A stretch of DNA of 64,000 bases from Shouchella clausii (GTDB lineage: Bacteria; Bacillota; Bacilli; Bacillales; Bacillaceae_D), in assembly GCF_001598215.1 (NCBI RefSeq), contig NZ_BCXJ01000004.1:62001-126000 (forward strand), given 5' to 3'. Both the position numbers and the translations under genes were made by a program. Positions 24,297-32,097 of the stretch are shown piece after piece. Every line of letters starts with the position of its first letter. Position 1 is the first letter of the stretch. The notes beneath the pieces were generated by a model. The model was not told the DNA's origin, did no database searches, and saw only the letters and a program-made list of their open reading frames with translations.

Positions 24297-25526
24297 TTAT
24301 GCTTCTGGAACTTCCGGTTCTTCCGTTACTGAACTCTTTTTAATGAGCATAACGTGTTGCGGATCAGCCAAACGACCGTCAGCAATCAACGTTGCTTTAT
24401 GAATATACTCGTCCGTATCCTCATCAAAATACTTTTTGTAGCGATACTGGAGATTGCTGTTTAGCATGTATTCTTTCAAGTTGGCAAAGAAAGCAACCGT
24501 TTCCCCTTCTTGGGCCCCAGCAAACGTTGGCAAGTAATCCTCCACGACAATCACTTCAACGCCTTTAAACCGATACTGTTGCGCACCGTCCAGACCGTCT
24601 GTTACCCGCGCAACTGGCTGGCCATTTTCGTCAACCATGCCTGCGACATACTCTTCAAAATCCTCATGGTTCATTACTAACACAACACGACCACGGGCTG
24701 ACAACGGGAGTTTCTTAAAGATTTGCGCCCAGCCCTTGTAAGAACTAATTAATCCTTCGTTAGCGTTTACCGTATTTTTCACACGGGAGTCATTAACAAT
24801 GCCCAATGGTTGTTTTTCCCCAGTACCTGAAACGATGGCTGTTTCAAGTGCTACCAACATGGCCTCAAAAATATTATCAACAATAGAGGATTCAAAAATG
24901 TCTAGACTTGTAGTGTCTGCCTCAAGTGTGACCGCCACACGGCATTGCAACTTGTGATAGGCAAACGTAATGTTTCCAGTTGGTTTCTTCTGCTTTGGAG
25001 AAACGCTGCCTTCATCTGTCCAGGTTGCTACCGGTTTGACAGCAGAAGTAGGGATGGACACTCCTCCTTTGATATTAGTGTGCGAGATACGGCTATAAAT
25101 TTGGCCGTAGGTACGCATTTTTTCAATCAAACGGTTAATGATGGTTTGAGGGATGACCGTACCAATATCCCCCGTCATGGTTACATCACGTTTTTCAAGC
25201 ACATCTGATTTTTTTCCGCGTAATACAAAATCCATAAACGCTTGGCGATATTCTGTTGAACCCGTTCCCGCACTGCGCTCTTTGTCCTCGTCTTCTCCTG
25301 AAGAAGCGTTAAATGTCTCGATGCTACGTGTTTTTGCTTTCCCGCTTTCAATTCCCTTCGTTTGTTCCATCAAACGCTGACGAGTCTGCAATTCTTCTAA
25401 TTCCTCGTTTAGCTCACGCACTTCTTCTTCAAGCGCTTTATAATCTAATTCTTTCGAGCGTTTTTCATCAGCCAACATTTCGTTAATTTCTTTCTTACGT
25501 GCTAAAATTTCTTTAATTCGATTCAT
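24297..25526 (-). CDS. major capsid protein, HK97 fold
   Basis: A 409-residue protein. The first ~105 residues are a charged helical delta domain (MNRIKEILARKKEINEMLAD and a long coiled coil), the internal scaffold removed by the protease. The rest carries the HK97-fold pattern: YRQAFMDFVLRGKKSDVLEK, TVIPQTIINRLIEKMRTYGQ, SIPTSAVKPVATWTDEGSVS, GRVVLVMNHEDFEEY, KGVEVIVVEDYLPTFAGAQE. It forms the icosahedral shell. Preceded by the protease and portal genes, the standard order. Confidence 0.93.
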   Translation of the reverse strand: MNRIKEILARKKEINEMLADEKRSKELDYKALEEEVRELNEELEELQTRQRLMEQTKGIESGKAKTRSIETFNASSGEDEDKERSAGTGSTEYRQAFMDFVLRGKKSDVLEKRDVTMTGDIGTVIPQTIINRLIEKMRTYGQIYSRISHTNIKGGVSIPTSAVKPVATWTDEGSVSPKQKKPTGNITFAYHKLQCRVAVTLEADTTSLDIFESSIVDNIFEAMLVALETAIVSGTGEKQPLGIVNDSRVKNTVNANEGLISSYKGWAQIFKKLPLSARGRVVLVMNHEDFEEYVAGMVDENGQPVARVTDGLDGAQQYRFKGVEVIVVEDYLPTFAGAQEGETVAFFANLKEYMLNSNLQYRYKKYFDEDTDEYIHKATLIADGRLADPQHVMLIKKSSVTEEPEVPEA

Positions 25527-25538
25527 CTAAAAAACCTC

Positions 25539-26117
25539 CTACAAATTGTTTAATAAATACAAGCGTGCTCGCATCTCACGAAATTCTTTTTCGTAATCTT
25601 TGATTGGGTCATACCCTCTGGCGCTCACCTCGGAATCGGGATAAGCAGGAAAAGCGACCGCCGAGACTTCCAGCAGCTTTGCCTTTGTTACAGTTCTTAG
25701 CATCAAATCATCGTCTGGCTCTTCGATTTCATGAGACTCCATTCGAAAACCAAAAGAAACGCCGTCTACATCACCGCGTTTGATTGACTTATAGGTATCG
25801 TCACCTAATGTGGTATCTGGCAAATCTAATTCAAAACGTAATCCAATTGAGTCTTCTTCTAGCCGCAAAGTGCTATTTTTTGTACGTCCTAACACTTTGC
25901 TAGTGTCATGTGACCACAAAAAGCGTTGGTCATCTTTCTTGAGCGACTCAGAAAAAGCCCCGCGTTTGAACTGTTCACGAAATTTGCGATAGAAACCTAG
26001 TACCTGAGATTTCTTTTCCCACTTCACGGCATAGCCTGAAATGGTTCTTACCCCAGACTCAGATTCCCTTACATCAATCTCCGTCGTCAGAAGTTCCCTT
26101 TTTTCCGTTTTGTCCAT
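25539..26117 (-). CDS. prohead protease, HK97 gp4/U35 family
   Basis: About 192 residues, starting at ATG 26115-26117 with GGTGGTG upstream. Motifs: REQFKRGAFSESLKKDDQRF and FLWSHDTSKVLGRTKN (catalytic His in WSHD), then DVDGVSFGFRM with the catalytic Ser region. It cleaves the capsid delta domain during maturation. It overlaps the portal stop by 44 bases. Confidence 0.9.
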   Translation of the reverse strand: MDKTEKRELLTTEIDVRESESGVRTISGYAVKWEKKSQVLGFYRKFREQFKRGAFSESLKKDDQRFLWSHDTSKVLGRTKNSTLRLEEDSIGLRFELDLPDTTLGDDTYKSIKRGDVDGVSFGFRMESHEIEEPDDDLMLRTVTKAKLLEVSAVAFPAYPDSEVSARGYDPIKDYEKEFREMRARLYLLNNL

Positions 26118-27318
26118 TCTTATCACCACCTTTCAGAAGGTTGTTTGGACTTTTCGGTTTGCCGACTTCTGCCGTATCCAAACGACGAATCGGCTTGTCT
26201 CCATTTTCGATTGGGCCAAGGTTGAGTATTTTTCTCCACTGGTTAGGCACCATTGCCCCCCGGTCAACCATTTGAACCAAATTCATTTTGGTTGTCATTG
26301 AAGCATATTGAAGCGCACTAGATTCAAAAATGATTTTGTTTCCATGTCCACGTTGTCTACGCGAAAAAAGCTTTCGGCTGTACTCACCTGAAAGCTGCAT
26401 GGCAACGGGCTGGATTACCGATTCATAATAGGCATTCCAATCGTCTTCATTGTATTTACTTGTGACAATCGCTTCATTCGTGTTGAAAAAATGATAAATT
26501 CGCCTAGTCGTTTCACTCATTTGTTTGGAATCAGGTACATATGATTCAGGTTTGACTTGTTCCAAATCATATCGTGGATCAGATGGAACGGCCCCGCCAT
26601 TGCCGTCAATTTTTAAATAACGATTTATAAATTCTTCAACTTGCATGTTCACGTCCTCTTGTTTGAGGACGCTTTTGTATTTCAAAATCCACCGGATAAC
26701 AGCACTGTTTTTAATGGCCGTCATGATTCCTTGATCAATTGTGGTCACCACATCCATTAGTTGAGCTAGAGCAGGCCCTGGATTATCACCAAAAATATTA
26801 TGCTCGTTAAAGTCTTGCCGCAAATGGATGACATCGGCATAAGGTACAACCAGTTGCTTGCCATCATAAAAAGAGAATTTTAAAAACAAATCTCCTTGTG
26901 GGCCCTCAAGTAACTCAACTCCAGAAGCGGGCACAGGGTAAATCTCATACGGTTGAAGTGTGTCAGGGTCACGTTTAATAATCGCAAAAGCATTATTGTT
27001 CAGTTCTAGTTGCGTCGCCATTTTCTCTTGCAACATTTGGCCAGTCATAAGCGGATTCGGTTCTTCCAATAAAAAACGAATGTTGTTATCAGGAAACTCC
27101 TGAAACCCACTCGCATTATCCCGAATATGTTTTCCTATAAGTTTGCCTATTGATCGGGCTTTCGGACGAATGCAGGCACGCACGATATCGCTATGAAATA
27201 GCTTACCATCCCACCGATAAAACCCATCGCCTATATCATTAACAAGTTTAAAACGGGTCGTTGTTGGAGAGTAAGTTTTCATCTTACTCGATTTAAACAT
27301 CCAGTCGAACAGTCCTAT
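26074..27318 (-). CDS. portal protein, HK97 family, probable AUA start
   Basis: About 414 residues. After an N-terminal IGLFDWMFKSSKMKTYSPTT, it holds the portal pattern: YAIIKRDP-like LNNNAFAIIKRDPDTLQPYE, YADVIHLRQDFNEHNIFGDN, PGPALAQLMDVVTTIDQGIM and a C-terminal PNQWRKILNLGPIENGDKPI. HK97 portals usually begin M-G-L-F-D. Here the equivalent codon is ATA at 27316-27318, eight bases after GGGGG of an AAGGGGGTGA ribosome site. The canonical options (TTG 27336, GTG 27327) lack correctly spaced ribosome sites. Confidence 0.88.
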   Translation of the reverse strand: MGLFDWMFKSSKMKTYSPTTTRFKLVNDIGDGFYRWDGKLFHSDIVRACIRPKARSIGKLIGKHIRDNASGFQEFPDNNIRFLLEEPNPLMTGQMLQEKMATQLELNNNAFAIIKRDPDTLQPYEIYPVPASGVELLEGPQGDLFLKFSFYDGKQLVVPYADVIHLRQDFNEHNIFGDNPGPALAQLMDVVTTIDQGIMTAIKNSAVIRWILKYKSVLKQEDVNMQVEEFINRYLKIDGNGGAVPSDPRYDLEQVKPESYVPDSKQMSETTRRIYHFFNTNEAIVTSKYNEDDWNAYYESVIQPVAMQLSGEYSRKLFSRRQRGHGNKIIFESSALQYASMTTKMNLVQMVDRGAMVPNQWRKILNLGPIENGDKPIRRLDTAEVGKPKSPNNLLKGGDKNGQNGKKGTSDDGD

Positions 27319-27332
27319 GTTCCTCACCCCCT

Positions 27333-29030
27333 TCAAATCATATTTTGATAATCCTGCTGTTTCTTCTCAAGAACAACATAAGAGTTAAGCAAAGCGGCCG
27401 TACCGTCAATTCTGCGTCTCCCTTGTTTAATTTTAATTGGTTGAATTTCACCATTTTTATCTACGTCAATGGCTGTGTTCGTTAAACACCATTTTGTAAC
27501 CGGATTGTTATTGTAATTAATTAGCTTCTTTTCAAGATCGGCCCCCATGTTTTGCATCGGTTGTGACAGAGTTTGCTTCCCTTGAGCTACTTCGACCATT
27601 GCTTCTTCCCCAAAATAGCCCTTCATCTCTTCCACCCAATAGGTTGCCGACCAACGGTCGTAACCAATCCACGGGAAATATAGCCCGTGATCATTACGAA
27701 GTTCAAGAAACCACTCGGTTACAAACTTGTGATGTACCTTATTGCCAGGCGTTTTTCTTAGTAACCCCTGTTCATACCATTTATCGTAAGGTACTTTGTC
27801 TTCAGCCATCCGCTTTTCAAACACGTCTTCCGGCAACCAGTACATTGCAAGCGAATAAATTTGCGGATCACCAGCAAGCATGAACGTAGCACAAGCCGCG
27901 GTTAAATCTGTTGTTTGCGATAAATCGGCGCCACCAATTGCATAAGATGGTTTAAGTTGCGTTAGATCAAACTTAGCTTGGTTGTTTAGCTGTTCAAAAG
28001 TCAGCCAAGCTTCTGATGACGTGGCGCGTATATTAAAATCCTTCGTCAGCAGATTTGAAACCAGCGAAGGATTGGCTTTGGCCTTATTGACTTTTGTGCG
28101 CAGACTATCTATTTTTTTAATCGTGCCAAGAGCAGGGTTAGATTTTGGCCACGCCTTTTCGTCTGTCCACTCTTTACGGTCGTCCAACTCATACACAATG
28201 GGCAAAAAAGACTCATCGTGATAGCCATCTGGATCGTCCAACCCATTCAATAGCATTTCTGCTTCGTCATATTTTTGATCGTATAGCGACTCTCTCACGG
28301 TTCCGGCTGTGGTAATCATAAGAATAAGCGGTTGTTCCCGTGCTGACGTACCATCAACGATGACGTCATAAAGATTAACGTTTTTCCAGGCATGAATTTC
28401 ATCAAGTGACGCACCATGTACATTCAGCCCGTCCAAGGTATCTGAATCACTGCCAAGCGGCATAAAGCTGCTATCGTTAAAATCGGCTATCAACTCTTTA
28501 ACGAGTGTTTTTATTCGTTTGAGCAGCACAGGCGATTTCCGTACCATTCGTTTGGACTCAGACCATACAATCTTTGCTTGTTTTTCTTTTGTTGCAACAG
28601 CGTAAACCTCAGCGCCGCCCTCACCATCTGCAACCATTAGATAGAGGCAGATAGCAGCACTAACTGTAGACTTGCCATTTTTACGGGCAACGACCAGTAG
28701 GGCCTCACGATATTTGCGCGTTTGGTCGATTTTATGGACAAAGCCAAATATCGCGGCTATAAAAGCTTTCTGCCACAACTCCAATTCAACAGGCTTTCCT
28801 GCCCATTTACCCTTTGAGTGCTTACAGTAATTTTCAACAAACTCAATGGCGTGGTTCGCACGCTGTGCGCTATATTCGTACTCAGAATCTTGATTGTGGA
28901 TGTCTTCAACCAATTTCCTGTAGATTCTTTTCACTTTCCAACTGACTGTGACCTGTCCACTTTCAATCAGATTGTAATACTCGATGATCGGATTATAAGA
29001 CAAGGGATATTTGATGACTTTTCTACTCAC
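27333..29030 (-). CDS. terminase large subunit
   Basis: A 565-residue protein. ATPase part at ~85-270: ALLVVARKNGKSTVSAAICL (Walker A-type loop, RKNGKS), then LDGLNVHGASLDEIHAWKN (Walker B with DE), and ILMITTAGTV coupling motif. Nuclease part at ~340-560 with AIGGADLSQTTDLTAACATF as first acidic strand and IDVDKNGEIQPIKIKQGRRR late. It cuts and packages the genome into proheads. The GTG start overlaps the TerS stop by eight bases. Confidence 0.93.
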   Translation of the reverse strand: MSRKVIKYPLSYNPIIEYYNLIESGQVTVSWKVKRIYRKLVEDIHNQDSEYEYSAQRANHAIEFVENYCKHSKGKWAGKPVELELWQKAFIAAIFGFVHKIDQTRKYREALLVVARKNGKSTVSAAICLYLMVADGEGGAEVYAVATKEKQAKIVWSESKRMVRKSPVLLKRIKTLVKELIADFNDSSFMPLGSDSDTLDGLNVHGASLDEIHAWKNVNLYDVIVDGTSAREQPLILMITTAGTVRESLYDQKYDEAEMLLNGLDDPDGYHDESFLPIVYELDDRKEWTDEKAWPKSNPALGTIKKIDSLRTKVNKAKANPSLVSNLLTKDFNIRATSSEAWLTFEQLNNQAKFDLTQLKPSYAIGGADLSQTTDLTAACATFMLAGDPQIYSLAMYWLPEDVFEKRMAEDKVPYDKWYEQGLLRKTPGNKVHHKFVTEWFLELRNDHGLYFPWIGYDRWSATYWVEEMKGYFGEEAMVEVAQGKQTLSQPMQNMGADLEKKLINYNNNPVTKWCLTNTAIDVDKNGEIQPIKIKQGRRRIDGTAALLNSYVVLEKKQQDYQNMI

Positions 29031-29403
29031 GGCGTCTCACAAAGTCGTCAAACCCGTCATTATCCTCTGTATTTATATTCCTGGGATCATCTTTTGGCAA
29101 AAGGTTGAACAGCTTGTCATAAGCAGCCGTATACCGCTGAATCATGGCGTTGTAACTCTTCTGTGCCGGATGTTCAATGGTCATCTTCTGACTGCCATTC
29201 ACAAACGTATAGACCGGCCCCTTCTTTTTTACCTCTTTTTCAAGGTTTTCAAGGGTTATTGTCATGAAAGCAACCCTTTCGATCAAACGTAAGGCAACCT
29301 CTTTCTTATCCTCGGACAAATCTTTAAAAATCCCATTAAGTCTTGCTATTTCCGCGGAAATTCTTTCGTTTGCGTCTTGCTCTTTTTTGGTAATTTTCGC
29401 CAC
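29023..29403 (-). CDS. terminase small subunit, P27 family
   Basis: A 126-residue helical protein: SAEIARLNGIFKDLSEDKKE, LRLIERVAFMTITLENLEKE, a GPVYTFVNGSQKMTIEHPAQ loop, and NAMIQRYTAAYDKLFNLLPK. This is the P27 small-terminase pattern. It recognises the packaging site. The start is GTG with GGGGGG about 11 bases upstream. It directly precedes TerL, and a GC-rich inverted repeat candidate cos region lies just upstream. Confidence 0.85.
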   Translation of the reverse strand: MAKITKKEQDANERISAEIARLNGIFKDLSEDKKEVALRLIERVAFMTITLENLEKEVKKKGPVYTFVNGSQKMTIEHPAQKSYNAMIQRYTAAYDKLFNLLPKDDPRNINTEDNDGFDDFVRRRE

Positions 29404-29425
29404 TTACATCGCAACCCCCCCTCAT

Positions 29426-29509
29426 GCAAAAACCCCCTGTATGTTTTTCGAAGGGATGCGCTCGCTTACCAGCCATAGCCATTTCCCTTTCTAAACAGGG
29501 GGGATTTGC
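29426..29509. repeat. 15-bp inverted repeat in HNH-TerS gap, candidate cos/packaging site
   Basis: GCAAAAACCCCCTGT (29426-29440) and ACAGGGGGGATTTGC (29495-29509) are complementary at 13 of 15 positions and flank a 54-base spacer. The gap lies between an HNH nuclease gene and terS, where cos sites sit in HK97-like phages with this gene order. Confidence 0.5.
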
Positions 29510-29533
29510 CATTCAGTTTCCAGTTTCATTTTT

Positions 29534-29863
29534 TCAGCTTTCTTTTTGAATCAAGTTTCCAGATTCATCGAACACGACATCTTCACGCACCGAATCGACG
29601 GACAATTTATGTTCTTTGTTGTGACACGAATGACATAGAAGTTCCAGGTTAGAGACAGACAACGTGATAGATGGATCGTTGACATTGATCTCATCAATAG
29701 GAATCTTGTGATGAACAATGTCGCCAGGCTTCCCGCATCGCTCACATATACCATGCACCATAGTATAGTAGTACCGTCTTAACCGTCTCCATGCTACCGT
29801 ATGGTAGATACTGTCTCCGACTCGTTGTTTAGAAAACCGCCCTTTCTTTTTGGCGCTAGCCAT
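29534..29863 (-). CDS. HNH endonuclease next to the terminase
   Basis: About 109 residues, started at ATG 29863 (a TTG at 29869 is possible). Motifs: ICERCGKPGDIVHHKIPI (zinc Cys pair and the HH of HNH) and SVSNLELLCHSCHNKEH (N and second Cys pair plus His). HNH proteins adjacent to TerS/TerL are required for cos-type packaging and nicking in many Bacillus and Staphylococcus phages. It overlaps the stop of the upstream zinc protein by eight bases. Confidence 0.9.
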   Translation of the reverse strand: MASAKKKGRFSKQRVGDSIYHTVAWRRLRRYYYTMVHGICERCGKPGDIVHHKIPIDEINVNDPSITLSVSNLELLCHSCHNKEHKLSVDSVREDVVFDESGNLIQKES

Positions 29864-30143
29864 TTCCAACCAGTTCTTCTTTCAGTTGTTTCATTCTTTC
29901 GTTGACTTCTTTTTGCATGCGAAGAACATCTTGATTGTCAGCCTGAGTCTTCTTAGGCTTACGCTGTAGGTACTCTATGTGTGACTGTAGTGTCCTTACC
30001 TCATCATCCTTAACATGCATCGTGTAATGGTGTCCGCACTCTGTGCATTCAAAATATGTTTCAACAATGCTGCCTTCACTTTTAATCTCTTGTACCTCGA
30101 CGGTGAATGTCTTTAAGCATCCTTTGTTACATATGGCTCTCAT
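29856..30143 (-). CDS. 95-residue zinc-ribbon phage protein
   Basis: The start ATG has AAGGAGGTACC upstream. N-terminal half: ICNKGC (C-x3-C) and FECTECGHHY (C-x2-C), a zinc ribbon; C-terminal half a coiled coil (LQSHIEYLQRKPKK and DVLRMQKEVNERMKQLKEEL). It is the first gene of the late operon, directly upstream of the HNH gene. Function unknown; common in Bacillus and Listeria prophages at this position. Confidence 0.7.
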   Translation of the reverse strand: MRAICNKGCLKTFTVEVQEIKSEGSIVETYFECTECGHHYTMHVKDDEVRTLQSHIEYLQRKPKKTQADNQDVLRMQKEVNERMKQLKEELVGNG

Positions 30144-30169
30144 TCTTTTGGTACCTCCTTAAACATAAA

Positions 30170-30198
30170 AGCATCCATCTGTTTGTTTGATGGATGCT
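30170..30198 (-). terminator. hairpin terminator/attenuator in late leader
   Basis: AGCATCCATC and GATGGATGCT form a 10-bp perfect stem, followed on the minus strand by TTTT. It lies between the leader and the first late gene, so late transcripts must read through it. Confidence 0.65.
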
Positions 30199-30235
30199 CA
30201 TAACATATTTATAACTTACAAATAAGAAACAATCC

Positions 30236-30255
30236 CTCGCGAATTTATTTGCGAG
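30236..30255. repeat. inverted repeat in late leader
   Basis: CTCGCGAATTTATTTGCGAG, an imperfect palindrome (CTCGC/GCGAG ends). Possible regulator site or hairpin. Confidence 0.4.
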
Positions 30256-30290
30256 TTTCTTTCTTTATTTCTTTTTTCTTTCTTCATACG

Positions 30291-30377
30291 CTTATTGGCG
30301 TACGTTTATGTACGCGTATTGGCGTACGATCAGTGCCAAAAAAGCGTACGTTTAGAGTGTAGGCGTATTGGCGTACG
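30291..30377. repeat. array of CGTACG-containing direct repeats
   Basis: TATTGGCGTACG occurs three times, at 30293-30304, 30317-30328 and 30366-30377 (spaced 24 and 49 bases, near multiples of 24), and a fourth GCGTACG stands at 30344-30350. TGTACGCG occurs at 30309-30316. CGTACG is itself a palindrome. The spacing suggests binding of a protein on one helical face. Confidence 0.65.
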
Positions 30378-30439
30378 ATTGGAAATGATCTACTAATTAT
30401 TATGCGGATCAATGCTCCCATGATTTACATAGAGAACGC

Positions 30440-30469
30440 AAAAGAGCCACCCGTTAGGATAGCTCTTTT
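30440..30469. terminator. bidirectional-looking hairpin upstream of late leader
   Basis: AAAAGAGC and GCTCTTTT form a symmetric stem with a 14-base loop. On either strand the stem ends in four T. It could terminate the gene pair near the integrase (minus strand). Confidence 0.55.
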
Positions 30470-30503
30470 AGGTGTTACAGTAGTAATTCGTTTTGTGTTC
30501 GTA

Positions 30504-30581
30504 CTATGATTTTACTCGCCTGATGTATTCATCCAATTCAGCCTTTGTCATTCCGATGATTTCTTTATGCGCTCTATTCAT
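30504..30581 (-). pseudogene. 25-codon gene remnant or very small gene
   Basis: Starts MNRAHKEIIGMTKAELDEYI and ends RRVKS. The frame upstream of this ATG also reads as protein (GEFNGVTLYSDAV) but has no start, so this may be the 3' end of a longer, truncated phage gene. No ribosome site seen before the ATG. Confidence 0.3.
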
Positions 30582-30636
30582 TGTTACGGCGTCTGAATAT
30601 AGAGTGACTCCATTAAATTCACCATAAGTAAATTAG

Positions 30637-31059
30637 TTATTTGTCCAATGGAGGTTTAAAAATGTTCTTAATATCAACATGCTTCGAGTCTTCTGTTGAA
30701 ACAAAGCTTTTCTTCGACTCCAATCCTTTTTTAGCCAACTTAAGTGCATCCAATTTATCTTCAATTTCTTTAGATCGTTCTTCATACTTATGATTAGCAT
30801 CATTTGATTTTTCTATATAAGGCCGCACAATAGTATTGTGTATCAAATTAGAGAGAGTGACAGGAATCGAGGGATCTGCCGGATCGGGCTCCGCCAACGC
30901 AATCATTAACGCCTTTAATTTAGCTTCCTCTTTCTCCTTAAATAAGCTCTCTCTCTCTTTTTCCAACTGACGGATCTCATCACTTAATTCCTTAATCAAA
31001 CTGTTTTTTATCCTCTGTTGTGCTGTAGTTGGATAGTCTTCAATTTTTGTTTTATCCAT
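30637..31059 (-). CDS. 140-residue coiled-coil protein, second gene of integrase-side pair
   Basis: ATG at 31057-31059 with a GGAGGTGG upstream; a longer frame to 31143 crosses poor sequence and is rejected. The protein begins MDKTKIEDYPTTAQQRIKNS and is coiled coil at ~12-50 and ~95-125, with an acidic proline-rich break (EPDPADPSIPVTLSNL). It ends near the terminator-like hairpin at 30440. It lies 111 bases downstream of the membrane-protein gene on the same strand; together they fill the space between the late leader and the integrase. Function unknown. Confidence 0.6.
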   Translation of the reverse strand: MDKTKIEDYPTTAQQRIKNSLIKELSDEIRQLEKERESLFKEKEEAKLKALMIALAEPDPADPSIPVTLSNLIHNTIVRPYIEKSNDANHKYEERSKEIEDKLDALKLAKKGLESKKSFVSTEDSKHVDIKNIFKPPLDK

Positions 31060-31170
31060 GTAGCCCACCTCCGCCCCCACACTTCGACAGTGAACGTGAA
31101 TTTCCTGCAACCTTTTCCACAGGACTAAAGTATAGTAAAACACCCTCCTACTTGGTGGATGCTTACTTAT

Positions 31171-31908
31171 TTATGATTCTTGATTCATATCTCTTTTCAT
31201 TAAATCTTTAAGCAATGTTATATTTTCCTTAATTCTATCCATCGCTGCTCTTTGTTCCTGATACATTCCCTTATCCCATCTACCATACATTCGTTGCTCT
31301 TGGATAGCTAATATATTATGTACTGCATCAGATATGGCGCTTGCTGACTTAAATGTATCTGATTCGAAAAACAACTCGCTTGACAAAAGTAATTTGTTTG
31401 CTCGTACCCAGTCATTGTATTGAATATGATAATGTGTCGTTCTTCTTAATTCGTCAAGTTCTTTGTTGTATCGCAATGGTTGTTCTTTCTTAATTCTTAA
31501 CAACTCATCTATAACAAAATTAGGAACTTTATCTTTAAAATAAGCTCTTACACTATCAGAATTACTTTCATTCAAATTAAAGGTCTTTTCAGATGGCAAC
31601 GCAATAGGATAGCTCGCCTTAAGCAAGAGACTATAAACTTCTGGGTAAATTTCATGCCTTCTTTTAGAATACAATGAGAAATCATGAATCTTTTTATCAA
31701 ACTCATGATTCACTGCTTGCAATCTCAATTCGTGCGCTCTCGCTTTTTCAGCAGCCAAATTATTTAATTCAGCTTCATGATCTTTAAGTTTTATTGCCAT
31801 TTTTTTATCAATAAATTTTTCTGCCAACTTGCCGCTTGCTTGCCAAAACATTAAACTTGTAGCGCCTAATCCCCCTACAAAAGAGATTAAATTATCCCAA
31901 CCCCACAC
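31171..31908 (-). CDS. membrane-anchored coiled-coil protein next to integrase
   Basis: A 245-residue protein starting at GTG 31906-31908 with GAGGTGA upstream. An N-terminal hydrophobic segment (residues ~7-24, LISFVGGLGATSLMFWQASG) anchors it. A coiled coil follows (~30-75) and then a helical domain with YSKRRHEIYPEVYSLLLKAS and HYHIQYNDWVRANKLLLSSE. The gene is divergent from the integrase. Genes at this place in prophages are often expressed in the lysogen and serve superinfection exclusion or defence. The membrane anchor fits that, but no known family was recognised. Confidence 0.6.
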   Translation of the reverse strand: MWGWDNLISFVGGLGATSLMFWQASGKLAEKFIDKKMAIKLKDHEAELNNLAAEKARAHELRLQAVNHEFDKKIHDFSLYSKRRHEIYPEVYSLLLKASYPIALPSEKTFNLNESNSDSVRAYFKDKVPNFVIDELLRIKKEQPLRYNKELDELRRTTHYHIQYNDWVRANKLLLSSELFFESDTFKSASAISDAVHNILAIQEQRMYGRWDKGMYQEQRAAMDRIKENITLLKDLMKRDMNQES

Positions 31909-32061
31909 TATAAGTCACCTCTCGTTCGAGCTCTTGCGATAATACAATAATAACAGCTTAAAATCGAAACAACACAAACTAATGGCAAATTTTTCTCGAT
32001 TCTTTTTTTAAATAAATCAAAAGAACTGACCTCTTACCTTCCTTTTAGGGCAATGTTTGGA

Positions 32062-32067
32062 TATAAT
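32062..32067 (+). promoter_or_regulatory. -10 element of the integrase promoter
   Basis: TATAAT, 31 bases before the integrase start. A matching -35 is not clear, so the promoter may need an activator or be weak. Confidence 0.45.
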
Positions 32068-32097
32068 ACAACCAATTAGATAAAGGAGGCTTGTACG

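Larger units (their letters stand above)
30144..30636. other. late-operon leader region without intact genes
   Basis: About 490 bases upstream of the late operon hold two hairpins (30170-30198, 30236-30255), repeated CGTACG elements (30291-30377), a third hairpin (30440-30469) and a 25-codon remnant (30504-30581). This density of structure points to control of late transcription or to a packaging-related site. Confidence 0.55.

Noticed and set aside
30291-30377. CRISPR-like appearance of the CGTACG repeats
   Set aside because: Repeats are only 7-12 bases with irregular spacing, no spacer logic and no cas genes.
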